Below are positions 56,720 to 64,000 of a stretch of DNA of 64,000 nucleotides, one piece after another. How positions within the stretch are numbered: the stretch's first letter is position 1; each line of letters starts with the position of its first letter. The DNA is from Haladaptatus sp. R4 (lineage in GTDB: Archaea; Halobacteriota; Halobacteria; Halobacteriales; Haladaptataceae), in assembly GCF_001625445.1 (NCBI RefSeq), contig NZ_LWHG01000011.1, positions 186,001 through 250,000 on the forward strand, written 5' to 3'. The translations under genes were made by a program, and so were the position numbers. Under the pieces are notes generated by a model. That model was given only the letters and a program-made list of their open reading frames with translations. It did no database searches and had not been told where the DNA came from.

Positions 56720-58027
56720 ATGTCGAAACTCCGCTCGAACAGGTCGTTCGTGTTGCTGTTTCTCGGTCGGTTCGTGACGAACGCCGGGGACAGCCTCTAC
56801 TTCATCGGTGCGATGTGGCTCGTCTACTCACTCACTGGATCGTCGTTTTACAGCGGTCTCGCCGGATTTCTCGTTCATTTGCCGAGCGTGTTCCGATTCC
56901 TCATCGGGCCGCTCGTCGACCGATGGAAACTACGGCCCATCCTCGTGAGGACGCAGTTCCTCCAATGTATTTGCGTCCTCATCGTTCCGCTCGCCGCCGC
57001 GACTGGACATCTTTCGGTTTGGCTCGTCCTCCTCGTCATGCCGCTGTTGACGCTCATCAATCAATTCGTCTATCCGGCACAGACCGCGATACTTCCTCGA
57101 ATCGTCGAAGGGGAACAACTCGTTCGCGCGAACTCGCTGTTCTCGACCGTTTATCAGGGAACCGAAGTCGTTCTCAACGCCGCAAGTGGAATCGTACTCG
57201 CAGTTATCGGTGCGACTACGTTGTTCGTCGTGGACTCGGCGACGTTCGCCATCACTACCGTCCTTTTCCTCGGCGTATCGGTTCCGTCCACGGATTCGGA
57301 ATCGGACGAGGATGATACGAACGACGCGGACGACGCGAATAACGCAAACGACGACGGTACGTACGTCGTCGAACTCCGGGAAGGAATCGAGTATCTGCGT
57401 GGATCGGTTCTCATATCGATGCTCCTCGGCGCGATGGTCGTCAACGTTGGTGGCGGCGCGATGACTGCTGTTCTACCCGCATTCGCCGATTCGATGGGCG
57501 GTCCGGAAACGTACGGCCTCCTCATGGCAACCATCGCCGGTGGATCGTTGGCCGGAACGGGCGTCGTGTCGTTGATCGAAGACCGTCCGTACGGTCGCCT
57601 CTCGATGGTCATATTCCCCGTATCGGCTCTCGGTTTGGCTGCGGCCTCGGTTGTCCCCGGCTTGCCCGCGACTCTCGCTTTCCTCTTCGTCGCGTTCGTT
57701 CCCATGGGCGTTTTCAACGTGTTGTTCTCGTCGCTGCTCCAATCGTCGGTCGACCCGGCGTTTCTCGGCCGCGTTAGTTCCGTCGTCTCCAGCATCAGCA
57801 TGGGGATGCTCCCACTCGGTACCCTTCTCGGTGGTGTCGCGGGTGACGTGTATGGTCCCGTGTCGATGTTGTATCTCCTCTCGGGACTGCTCGTACTGCT
57901 CGCCCTCTACTTCCTTTCCCACCCACGAATACGGTCGCTTCCGTCCGTTAGTGAAACCGACGAGGCGACGCTTGGACTACGGTCATCGGTTAACCGAGCT
58001 TCAATTTCGAACGTCAATACTGACTAA
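56720..58027 (+). CDS. MFS efflux transporter (macrolide-efflux-like)
   Basis: 435 residues, 12 helices. LLFLGRFVTNAGDSLYFIGAMWLVYSLTGS at the start, LVDRWKLRPILVRTQ after helix 2 and a poly-Asp/Asn loop (DEDDTNDADDANNANDD) in the centre. The layout is that of the MefA/ENTS-like exporter branch of MFS. Expression may be linked to the upstream ArsR-type regulator. Confidence 0.85.
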   Translation: MSKLRSNRSFVLLFLGRFVTNAGDSLYFIGAMWLVYSLTGSSFYSGLAGFLVHLPSVFRFLIGPLVDRWKLRPILVRTQFLQCICVLIVPLAAATGHLSVWLVLLVMPLLTLINQFVYPAQTAILPRIVEGEQLVRANSLFSTVYQGTEVVLNAASGIVLAVIGATTLFVVDSATFAITTVLFLGVSVPSTDSESDEDDTNDADDANNANDDGTYVVELREGIEYLRGSVLISMLLGAMVVNVGGGAMTAVLPAFADSMGGPETYGLLMATIAGGSLAGTGVVSLIEDRPYGRLSMVIFPVSALGLAAASVVPGLPATLAFLFVAFVPMGVFNVLFSSLLQSSVDPAFLGRVSSVVSSISMGMLPLGTLLGGVAGDVYGPVSMLYLLSGLLVLLALYFLSHPRIRSLPSVSETDEATLGLRSSVNRASISNVNTD

Positions 58028-58121
58028 TGACGAACGACCGTTGTCGAGACGACGAAAGCGCCCATGGTCGGTCGTCCACTCCACCAATCAACATTTGAAC
58101 CCGCTTGTCCAAATGGAATAT

Positions 58122-58421
58122 ATGGACGACCGCTTCGACCGTTTCCTCCGAAACGTCGGCAAGAAGTACGCCGAGGCCCGCCAATCCGCGGACCACCAAC
58201 TGAGCCAGGCCAAGGAAGCGTACCGAAACGCCCACGATACCGTTCTCGCCGACCTGCCGCGGGACGAACACGGGCGAGCGAAAATCGTCTGCCGACGACA
58301 CGTCGATAAACGGGCCACACCGATCGACAAGGAGGGACGACCGAAGTGCTTCGACCCCGACCACCCCGCGTGTCGGGGTTGTCTTGAGGACATCCGCGAA
58401 GGAACCGTCGAAACGTGGTGA
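58122..58421 (+). CDS. DUF7091-like zinc-binding conserved haloarchaeal protein
   Basis: 99 residues from 58122; ATG 58113 is an alternative in frame. A helical N-terminus is followed by ADLPRDEHGRAKIVCRRHVDKR and CFDPDHPACRGCLEDIREG, with Cys/His spaced for one zinc. Short, basic for a haloarchaeon, and of unknown function; the DUF7091 label rests on my memory of relatives. Confidence 0.7.
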   Translation: MDDRFDRFLRNVGKKYAEARQSADHQLSQAKEAYRNAHDTVLADLPRDEHGRAKIVCRRHVDKRATPIDKEGRPKCFDPDHPACRGCLEDIREGTVETW

Positions 58422-58710
58422 TGGTGTCGGAACGTGGTGACGGTCGAACGTCAAATTTCTCGCTCTTTTACACTATCCTGACGGAAATCTAGCCTGTTAG
58501 TCCGAAAAAACGGCCAGTCCGAGGCTCAGTACAATGGGATGATTGTCGTACAAATATGATGTCTGTTATGTTCTCCAAAATCCGACTTCGCCTTCTGAAC
58601 GGCTCTAACTCTTTAAATCTCGGAAAAACGGTCTGACTCTTGGAATTTCCTTCAAATAACCAACACAACTTATATCCTTGGCTGACGAATACGTGATTGG
58701 TGAAAATCAA

Positions 58711-59313
58711 ATGAGCACAGAAGTACAAAGCGGTGGGGAGATAGTTTCGGACACCACCAAGCGATCGTGGCGTGCTTCGATGGGGGCAGGGGCGATTATT
58801 GCTGTAATCGGTGTCCTCGCCATCTTAGCGCCGTTCGCGGCTGGGGTTTCGTTGTCGATTCTGCTCGGGGCGTTGCTGGTTGTCGGAGCGCTCGTGCACG
58901 TCGCTCACGCCTTCTCGGGAGGGTGGAGACGGTTCTTCGTGCAGGGAGTCCTCGCGGTCATCTACGCCGTTGCGGGCATTTCGCTCTTAGCGAATCCGCT
59001 CATCGGACTGACGACGCTGACCATCCTGCTGGCCGCGTTCCTGGTCGTCGATGGCGTCCTCGAAATCGTCATGGCGTTCCAGTCCCGCGGTGACCGCGGA
59101 TGGGGAGCACTCGTCGTGAGCGGCATCTGCGCCCTGATCATCGCCGCGATCATCTGGGTTGGATGGCCTGCTACCGCGGCGTGGGCGCTCGGCCTCCTCT
59201 TCGGCGTGAACCTGCTCATCACCGGCATCTCGATGATGTTCATGGCGCAGGGAACCCGAACCGAGACGCGCGAGGGAGCGTCTCCGGAGACCGAACCCCG
59301 CGGCGCGGCCTGA
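58711..59313 (+). CDS. HdeD-family membrane protein
   Basis: 200 residues from the ATG at 58711. Six membrane segments in three pairs, with the family pattern VSLSILLGALLVVGALVHVAHAF and LTTLTILLAAFLVVDGVLEIVMAF. HdeD proteins are linked to acid stress in enterobacteria; the archaeal role is unknown. The TATA-like TTATATC at about 58669-58675 and a short leader with GGTG precede the start. The gap from 58425 to 58710 holds nothing else that I can recognise. Confidence 0.85.
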   Translation: MSTEVQSGGEIVSDTTKRSWRASMGAGAIIAVIGVLAILAPFAAGVSLSILLGALLVVGALVHVAHAFSGGWRRFFVQGVLAVIYAVAGISLLANPLIGLTTLTILLAAFLVVDGVLEIVMAFQSRGDRGWGALVVSGICALIIAAIIWVGWPATAAWALGLLFGVNLLITGISMMFMAQGTRTETREGASPETEPRGAA

Positions 59314-59379
59314 ACACACTCTTTTAACCACGCGTTTTCGATAGGACGATTTTAGACACAAGCGAGCGATGCTCGGAAC

Positions 59380-60369
59380 ATGGACCGCCCGCTCGTCGCG
59401 CTCATCATGGCCGGAGGAACCGGGACGCGACTGTACCCCGCGAGTCGAAGTGATCGACCGAAACAGTTTCTCCCCCTTCTCGGAGACGATTCACTCCTCT
59501 CTCAAACCGTGAGTAGGGCAGGCTTCGCCGACGAAATCTTCGTTTGCACCGCCGAGGAACACGCCAACCTCGTGCGAAAACACGCACCCGAAGCCGGGAT
59601 TTTGATCGAACCGGAACCGAAGGATACTGGGCCAGCACTCGTCTATGCCGCACATCGAATCCGCGAACAGGTCGGCGACTGCGTTCTTCTCTGCTTGCCG
59701 AGCGACCACCACATCACCGGTGACTTCGAGACGACCGCTCGTCGTGCCGCGTCGGTTGCAGTCGAAACGGAGGGGGTAGTTACGGTCGGAATCGAACCTA
59801 CTCGCCCGGCAACAGGCTACGGCTACATCGAACCCGGGAACGATCACGACGGGTATTTCGACGTCGCTCAATTTCGTGAGAAACCCGACGAATCGACGGC
59901 GAATCGGTTCGTCGATGACGGTTTCTACTGGAACGCGGGTCTGTTCGCGTGGACCCCGGACACCTTTCTCCAAGCCGCACGTGACTCGCCGCTCGAACCC
60001 CTGGTCACCGCACTCGAAGACGGTAACCCGGCGGGTGGATTCGACCGTATCGAATCCACGAGCGTCGATTACGCCGTGATGGAACGAACCGACGAGGCGT
60101 ACGTCGTCCCCGCCGGATTCGAGTGGGACGACCTCGGGTCGTGGGACGCGTTCGACCGGTTCGGCGACGGGGACAACGTCGTTCTCGGCGACGCGCTCAC
60201 CATCGACGCGACGGGGAACGTCGTCGCCGGGGACAAGCACGTTAGCCTCGTCGGCGTGGACGACCTCGTCGTCGCGGCATACGACGACCGCGTGTTGGTC
60301 GTCCCGAAGTCGGATGCCCAACGCGTCCGCGAAGTCGTGGCGAAACTGCGGGAAGAAGACCGATTTTAA
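59380..60369 (+). CDS. Mannose-1-phosphate guanylyltransferase/NDP-sugar pyrophosphorylase
   Basis: 329 residues. Nucleotidyltransferase start ALIMAGGTGTRLYPASRSDRPKQFLPLLGDDSLL, then VCTAEEHANLV, EPKDTGPALVYA, LPSDHHI and EKPDESTA...FYWNAGLFAW, which fit GDP-mannose pyrophosphorylase. There is no C-terminal isomerase domain. It supplies activated mannose for protein or lipid glycosylation. Confidence 0.9.
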   Translation: MDRPLVALIMAGGTGTRLYPASRSDRPKQFLPLLGDDSLLSQTVSRAGFADEIFVCTAEEHANLVRKHAPEAGILIEPEPKDTGPALVYAAHRIREQVGDCVLLCLPSDHHITGDFETTARRAASVAVETEGVVTVGIEPTRPATGYGYIEPGNDHDGYFDVAQFREKPDESTANRFVDDGFYWNAGLFAWTPDTFLQAARDSPLEPLVTALEDGNPAGGFDRIESTSVDYAVMERTDEAYVVPAGFEWDDLGSWDAFDRFGDGDNVVLGDALTIDATGNVVAGDKHVSLVGVDDLVVAAYDDRVLVVPKSDAQRVREVVAKLREEDRF

Positions 60370-60414
60370 ACCGGCCGTCAGGTTTCTGCCGGTCCGTCTC
60401 GTACCCGGGACGCT

Positions 60415-60684
60415 ATGGCTGACGTACCATCGATCAAGTCGGTCGAAACGGCGGACGAGTACATCCACGTCCGATTCCGCGACCCGGACGTGTTCGATAC
60501 GATTCGCACGCCCGACTGGGCCGCCAACGCCGCACGGGACATCTCCGAGGGAGCGGAGGTCCGCACCGGAAAACGAAGCGGAAGCGACGACTGGGAGATC
60601 CAAAGCGTCCTCATCAAAAAGCAAGCGGGGAAGGAGAAAGCCCGCGACGAAGCGAAGGAAATCGCCGAGAAGATCGAATCCTAA
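60415..60684 (+). CDS. Small conserved haloarchaeal protein
   Basis: 89 residues. A strand-rich half (SIKSVETADEYIHVRFRDPD) and a Lys/Glu-rich C-terminal helix (KKQAGKEKARDEAKEIAEKIES). No signal, membrane segment or known motif. It lies 45 bases after the sugar pyrophosphorylase and may be cotranscribed. Confidence 0.7.
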   Translation: MADVPSIKSVETADEYIHVRFRDPDVFDTIRTPDWAANAARDISEGAEVRTGKRSGSDDWEIQSVLIKKQAGKEKARDEAKEIAEKIES

Positions 60685-60725
60685 CGCGGGTTCGAGTCGG
60701 CGCCCTCGCTTGACCAATCCATCGC

Positions 60726-61511
60726 TTAACTCCGCAGTTTTCCGCCGTCTATCGGCAACGCGACGCCGTTCACGAAACTCGCCCGGTCGCTGGAGAGGAA
60801 GGCCACGACGTCCCCGAGTTCCTTCGGGTCTCCCACTCTCTCCATCGGAATACCGTCCGCCCAGTCGGCGAGTCCCTCCTCGTAGTTGTCGTACTCGCCA
60901 CGTTCGAGGGATTGTTCCACGAGTTCCCGAATCCGCGGGGTTTCGTGCGAACCGGGAAGCACCGCGTTGACCCGAATATCCGGCGCGAACTCGCGCGCTT
61001 GCGTTTGCATCAACCCGATAACCCCGCGTCGAACCGCGTTCGAAAGCACGAGGCCGTCTATCGCTTCCCGTACGCTCGTGGACGTGATGTTGACGACGGT
61101 TCCCGCGTCGCTGTCCACGAGATACGGATGTGCTTGCTTCGTCAACCAGACGACGCTCATGACCAGCAAGTCGTAGGCGGCGTACCAGTCGCGCTCCGTT
61201 ATGTCGAGAAACGGTCCGCTCGGCGGCCCTCCAGCCGACGTGACGAGGTGATCGAGACCGCCGAACTCGTCCACGGTCAGTTCGATCAGCGCCTCGATTT
61301 CGTCTGGATCGGTGATATCCGTCGGAACCGCGAGCACGTCTCCGCCTCCGAGTTCCTCGATTTCGGCTTTCGCCTCCTCCAGTCCCTCTTCACTTCGAGC
61401 GCAGATGACGACGTTGGCTCCTTCCCGCGCTAACGCCTTCGCGCTCGCCAAGCCGAGGCCGCTCGAACTCGCCGTTACCAGTGCCGTGTTTTCCTCCAGT
61501 CCGAGGTCCAT
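60726..61511 (-). CDS. Short-chain dehydrogenase/reductase family protein
   Basis: 261 residues. Rossmann loop TASSSGLGLA (about 13-22), NADP-type NVVICARSEEGL, LVTSAGGPPSGPF in the place of NNAG, and RVNAVLPGS. At the catalytic position the sequence is TSTSVREAIDGLVLSNAVRRGV: the Ser is present, but there is no Tyr-x-x-x-Lys. This pattern occurs in a subset of SDR proteins. Activity and substrate are uncertain. Confidence 0.85.
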   Translation of the reverse strand: MDLGLEENTALVTASSSGLGLASAKALAREGANVVICARSEEGLEEAKAEIEELGGGDVLAVPTDITDPDEIEALIELTVDEFGGLDHLVTSAGGPPSGPFLDITERDWYAAYDLLVMSVVWLTKQAHPYLVDSDAGTVVNITSTSVREAIDGLVLSNAVRRGVIGLMQTQAREFAPDIRVNAVLPGSHETPRIRELVEQSLERGEYDNYEEGLADWADGIPMERVGDPKELGDVVAFLSSDRASFVNGVALPIDGGKLRS

Positions 61512-61533
61512 ATTTTCGAATCCGCACGAACCG

Positions 61534-62010
61534 CTAAAACTCCTCGGGAGCGGATTTCCGAACCGTCACTTCCCCGTCGTGTGTCACGCCGATGAGGAGG
61601 GCCGTTCGAACCGTCCGACCCTTGACCGCTTCCCCCGCTTCGTCGCTCACCCGTTTCATGAGTTCCGGGGCCGCCTGGTTCACCTTCACTCCCGCTTCGT
61701 CGCAAGCCTCGTACACCCACGACGGAACGTCGTACAGGTCGCTCTCCGGTTCGACTTCGATCCGGACCGGCGCGCGGAGCGCTTCGGCGAACGCCACCGT
61801 CTCGCGTGCCTTGCTGATGTTCTCCCGTGCACTCCCCTCGATGCTCGAAACGTTCGCACGCGAGGTACCGAGTCGCTCAGCGATGGTCGATTGTGCCGTG
61901 CCCCGCTCACGGAACGCCAGCACTTCCGCTTGTCGTCGTGTCAGGACACTCGTCTCCGCGTCGAATCCCGCCCGTCGGAGAATCTCATCGACGTCCAGTC
62001 GCTCACTCAT
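61534..62010 (-). CDS. Tfx family DNA-binding protein
   Basis: 158 residues. The N-terminal helix-turn-helix (LTRRQAEVLAFRERGTAQSTIAERLGTSRANVSSIEGSARENI) is the Tfx type, related to sigma region 4. The archaeal C-terminal domain reads APVRIEVEPESDLYDVPSWVYEACDEAGVKVNQAAPELM. Tfx was described as an activator of the fmd operon in methanogens; the haloarchaeal target is unknown. Confidence 0.9.
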   Translation of the reverse strand: MSERLDVDEILRRAGFDAETSVLTRRQAEVLAFRERGTAQSTIAERLGTSRANVSSIEGSARENISKARETVAFAEALRAPVRIEVEPESDLYDVPSWVYEACDEAGVKVNQAAPELMKRVSDEAGEAVKGRTVRTALLIGVTHDGEVTVRKSAPEEF

Positions 62011-62070
62011 TGTTCCCCCGACATGGTACGGCGTACGCCCCCCACCCGCAAAGGACTGTCCACCCGTGGG

Positions 62071-62526
62071 TTATCCGCCGCCCCAGAAGTTGTCCCGACT
62101 TCCAAGGCGTTCCCGCTCACGTCGACTCTTCCGACGGTCGTCTTTGGCGCTCGGTCTTTCCTCCTCGTCCCCTTCTTCTTCCTCTTCCGGGTCCATCGGC
62201 AACCGTTCGATCGGGTCCGCGAGCGCGTGGTTCCCCTTCACGTTCGTGATCTTCACCTTGGCGCGTGCATCGGGGAGGATGCCATCGACGAGAACGATGA
62301 AGCCATCCTCCGTTCGACCCACACCCGACCCGCTCTCGTGAATGTCGTCGATTTCCACGACGACTTCCTCGCCCGGTTGCACGGGCGCGGTTTTCAGTTC
62401 CCGAATCGGTTGGTTGTAGTGATTGCACCACTCCGCGCCCCCGCGGTCCCCGTAATGGTGGCACCCCATTCCGTTGATTCGCTCTTCGAAACTGGGGCAG
62501 TGGTCGGCGAGTGGACAGTCCGGCAT
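62071..62526 (-). CDS. TRAM domain protein
   Basis: 151 residues. The N-terminal Cys/His-rich part (CPLADHCPSFEERINGMGCHHYG...WCNHYN) may bind zinc. The TRAM domain (PVQPGEEVVVEIDDIHESGSGVGRTEDGFIVLVDGILPDARAKVKI) binds RNA. The tail is a mixed charged stretch. Likely an RNA chaperone or an RNA-modification accessory protein. Confidence 0.88.
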   Translation of the reverse strand: MPDCPLADHCPSFEERINGMGCHHYGDRGGAEWCNHYNQPIRELKTAPVQPGEEVVVEIDDIHESGSGVGRTEDGFIVLVDGILPDARAKVKITNVKGNHALADPIERLPMDPEEEEEGDEEERPSAKDDRRKSRRERERLGSRDNFWGGG

Positions 62527-62563
62527 GCTTCAGGCTATAGCGGCGCGTGCCTAAACACTTCCG

Positions 62564-62751
62564 CAACCTTTTGCCGCGGTCGGTAGGCCGAAGGCGCGCG
62601 ATTTGCGCGCCTTCGGCCAGCCTCCCTGGCAAAAGGTTGATCGAAAGCCTTCTTCCTCCCACCGGAAGACCTCCGGTCTTCCGTGCTCCCACTCGCTTCG
62701 CTCGCGGGAACGATGGTCGGTCGTCGGCCCGGAAAATCTTCGATTTTCCGG
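62564..62751. repeat. Array of perfect inverted repeats (nested and short-loop hairpins)
   Basis: In a 293-base gap without genes: CAACCTTTTGCC (62564-62575) pairs with GGCAAAAGGTTG (62628-62639) and encloses GGCCGAAGGCGCGC (62586-62599) paired with GCGCGCCTTCGGCC (62605-62618). Then follow CGGAAGACC/GGTCTTCCG (62663-62671/62675-62683) and CCGGAAAATC/GATTTTCCGG (62729-62738/62742-62751). All four stems are exact; loops of the inner ones are 3 to 5 bases. Confidence 0.85.
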
Positions 62752-62787
62752 AGAAACACCGGCGACTGGCGGCTCTGTCACCGGTCG

Positions 62788-62793
62788 ATTTAA
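62788..62793 (+). promoter_or_regulatory. TATA-like box of the acetyltransferase gene
   Basis: ATTTAA about 29 bases before the GTG start at 62820. An ATG two bases earlier is followed at once by TGA in its frame, so GTG is the likely start. Confidence 0.45.
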
Positions 62794-62819
62794 TGTGGGT
62801 GTAGCCCAGTGAAGAGCAT

Positions 62820-63287
62820 GTGAACCCGTCCATTCGAAGCGCAAGGGAGGGTGATGCCCCGCAGTTGGTCGAACTGTATCGCCGGTCGTACGCGGAGAAC
62901 GCGAAGATTGGTTTTCCGTCGAGTATCCTCGATTGTGACGAGGGAACCATCGAACAGTGGATTCGGAACCGAACGGTGTTCGTCGCCACTCACGACGAGG
63001 AATTCATCGGCGCTGTCCAACTGATTCCCCGTCCCGAGTGGGAACTTCCCGAAATCGGTCGCCTCGCCGTCAACCCCGACTGGCAGGAGCAGGGAATCGG
63101 CAGGACCCTGCTCGAATCGGCGGAAGAACACGTGAAGTCGGAGGGATGGGGAACGGTTCGTCTTCGAACGCTCTCGGACCACCCCTTCCTCGAAGACTGG
63201 TATCGTCGATGTGGCTACGAACGAGTCGGCGTGCAACGACTCGATAACCGTCCGTACGACGCTCCGATACTGGAGAAGAAACTGTAA
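62820..63287 (+). CDS. GNAT family N-acetyltransferase
   Basis: 155 residues from a GTG start at 62820. Acetyl-CoA site VNPDWQEQGIGRTLLESA (the Q-x-x-G-x-G/A motif) followed by GTVRLRTLSDHPFLEDWYRRCGYERVG. General acetyltransferase fold; substrate unknown. Isolated between two hairpin-rich gaps. Confidence 0.88.
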   Translation: MNPSIRSAREGDAPQLVELYRRSYAENAKIGFPSSILDCDEGTIEQWIRNRTVFVATHDEEFIGAVQLIPRPEWELPEIGRLAVNPDWQEQGIGRTLLESAEEHVKSEGWGTVRLRTLSDHPFLEDWYRRCGYERVGVQRLDNRPYDAPILEKKL

Positions 63288-63297
63288 CACCTTCTGG

Positions 63298-63335
63298 CGA
63301 AATCACGCCAACGGCGTCCGCTCCACGACCTGCCA
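63298..63335 (-). repeat. Copy of the 3' end of the gene at 63539 (direct repeat)
   Basis: The minus strand here reads QVVERTPLA followed by a stop, as does the real gene end at 63533-63571. In those nine codons only three bases differ, each at a synonymous third position. The flanking bases are also similar (GAAATCACGCC against GAAACTCAGGCC). Confidence 0.8.
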
Positions 63336-63357
63336 CATCCACCTTTTTACTTCGTCG

Positions 63358-63522
63358 GGTCAGCAAAGCTGACCACTCCTCGCAAAAATCTGCGCCTGGA
63401 GAGCTTTGCTCTCCCGAGCCATCCGTTCGCTCCTTCGTCGCTCACGGAGAGACCAAAAACTCCCCGCTCGCTCACGACTCACTGCGTTCGCCGTTCGTCT
63501 TGCGAGGCGCTTTGCGCCTCGC
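63358..63522. repeat. Short-loop hairpin array
   Basis: GGTCAGC-AAA-GCTGACC (63358-63374), GGAGAGC-TTT-GCTCTCC (63398-63414) and GCGAGGCGC-TTT-GCGCCTCGC (63502-63522), all exact, all with a 3-base A or T loop. The DNA between them has Ser/Arg-type low-complexity sequence (TTCGCTCC, CTCGCTCACG). No coding frame is convincing here. Confidence 0.85.
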
Positions 63523-63538
63523 GTCGCTCGCGGGAAAC

Positions 63539-64000
63539 TCAGGCCAACGGCGTCCGTTCCACGACTTGACCATCGTACGTCGGATACTGCTCCACGATTT
63601 CGCCCTTCTCCACGTCGCCTTCCTCTATCATCTCTTCGAGCAACCACCACGCGACTTCGATGTGCTCGGATTTGACGGTGTAGAACTCCTCGGGGACGCC
63701 GAGTGCTGCGAACTCTCCTTCGTCCGCCCACGTCTTTCCGTAAATCAGGGTACCGTCGTCGGTCACGTCGTCGAACTCGCGGCGAATCTGACGGGCCATT
63801 CGCTTGAGGCGGTTGCGGTGCTGAGCGGCGTCCTTGAACACCGAAGTGCAAAAGTACGTCCGCGGGTGGTCACCCATCACGTCGAGGATTTTCTCCTTGG
63901 AGCCATCGACGGCGGACATGTGGCCCTCCTGCAGTTCGAACCCTTCGGCCTGCATTCTGCGGTAGTTGCCTTGGGACATCTCGAACTCGTTGACGTTGCA
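63539..64000 (-). CDS. C-terminal part of a probable radical SAM protein (COG2108-like), runs off the window
   Basis: The minus-strand frame is open from the window edge to a stop at 63539, 153 codons; the Met at 63979 is internal, since CNVNEFE lies before it. NYRRMQAEGFELQEGHMSAVDG, HPRTYFCTSVFKDAAQHRNRLKRMARQIRREFDDV and VKSEHIEVAWWLLEEMIEEG recall the C-terminal part of the archaeal radical SAM family related to pyruvate formate-lyase activase. The cluster motif itself would be outside the window, so the family is not proved here. Confidence 0.6.
   Translation of the reverse strand, partial: CNVNEFEMSQGNYRRMQAEGFELQEGHMSAVDGSKEKILDVMGDHPRTYFCTSVFKDAAQHRNRLKRMARQIRREFDDVTDDGTLIYGKTWADEGEFAALGVPEEFYTVKSEHIEVAWWLLEEMIEEGDVEKGEIVEQYPTYDGQVVERTPLA

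Noticed and set aside
1-64000. CRISPR arrays, rRNA, tRNA, transposases, integrases, origin repeats
   Set aside because: I looked for repeated spacer-type units, tRNA T-arm GGTTCGAATCC-type sequences and transposase motifs on both strands and saw none that I could support. A tRNA with an intron could be missed by eye; tRNAscan-SE would settle it.

Overview
The window is chromosomal DNA of a halophilic archaeon (class Halobacteria). The evidence is the acidic proteomes of nearly every gene, archaeal housekeeping genes (aRF1, TYW1, RPA, Tfx, TRAM protein, CTP-dependent riboflavin kinase, a nine-gene A-type ATP synthase operon), haloarchaea-specific membrane and zinc-ribbon families, twin-arginine signal peptides, and AT-rich TATA boxes about 25-30 bases before many start codons (leaderless transcripts). 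The genus cannot be fixed from the sequence alone. I saw no tRNA, rRNA, CRISPR array, transposase or integrase.

Layout. 1-9 kb: ileS 3' part, small membrane and acidic proteins, prf1, an isochorismatase/YqcI pair, a MinD-like ATPase with a long acidic tail, argS. 9-16 kb: an envelope block with a double TatC protein (TatCt) and a predicted twin-arginine-exported propeller/pseudokinase receptor, then a membrane protein and an ABC exporter. 16-25 kb: a less GC-rich lipoprotein island, tyw1, a divergent regulator/effector pair, cupin, secreted alpha-amylase with an MFS transporter beside it, and the riboflavin genes ribK-ribB behind a palindromic operator. 25-36 kb: ilvE and the ATP synthase operon atpHIKECFAB with atpD behind it. 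36-46 kb: quinone-type methyltransferase, pilin, a surface protein with a divergent membrane-anchored DNA-binding protein, etfBA, MATE pump, methyltransferase, prenyl synthase, cupin/zinc-ribbon protein. 46-54 kb: RHH protein, MscS channel, and a complete histidine-degradation operon hutUGIH with a divergent bat-type regulator. 54-64 kb: rpa-rpap pair, ArsR-type regulator, MFS pump, HdeD-like protein, NDP-sugar pyrophosphorylase, SDR, Tfx, TRAM protein, acetyltransferase and the 3' part of a probable radical SAM gene.

Five conserved genes (minD-like, tyw1, etfB, prenyl synthase, hutH) are each broken by exactly one base, and each becomes a full-length family member when that base is restored. 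This looks more like base-calling or assembly error than real decay, but the sequence alone cannot decide it.

The most unusual structures are intergenic. Two genes (etfA and the terminal radical SAM gene) have a second copy of their own 3' end in direct repeat a short way downstream, with perfect or near-perfect hairpins between the copies. A related nested hairpin array lies at 62.56-62.75 kb, and an isolated 13-bp hairpin at 44.83 kb. The best new-system candidates among proteins are the Tat-exported propeller/transmembrane/pseudokinase protein beside TatCt, and the deoxyribosyltransferase/TIR-like protein at 18.98-19.74 kb facing its likely repressor.
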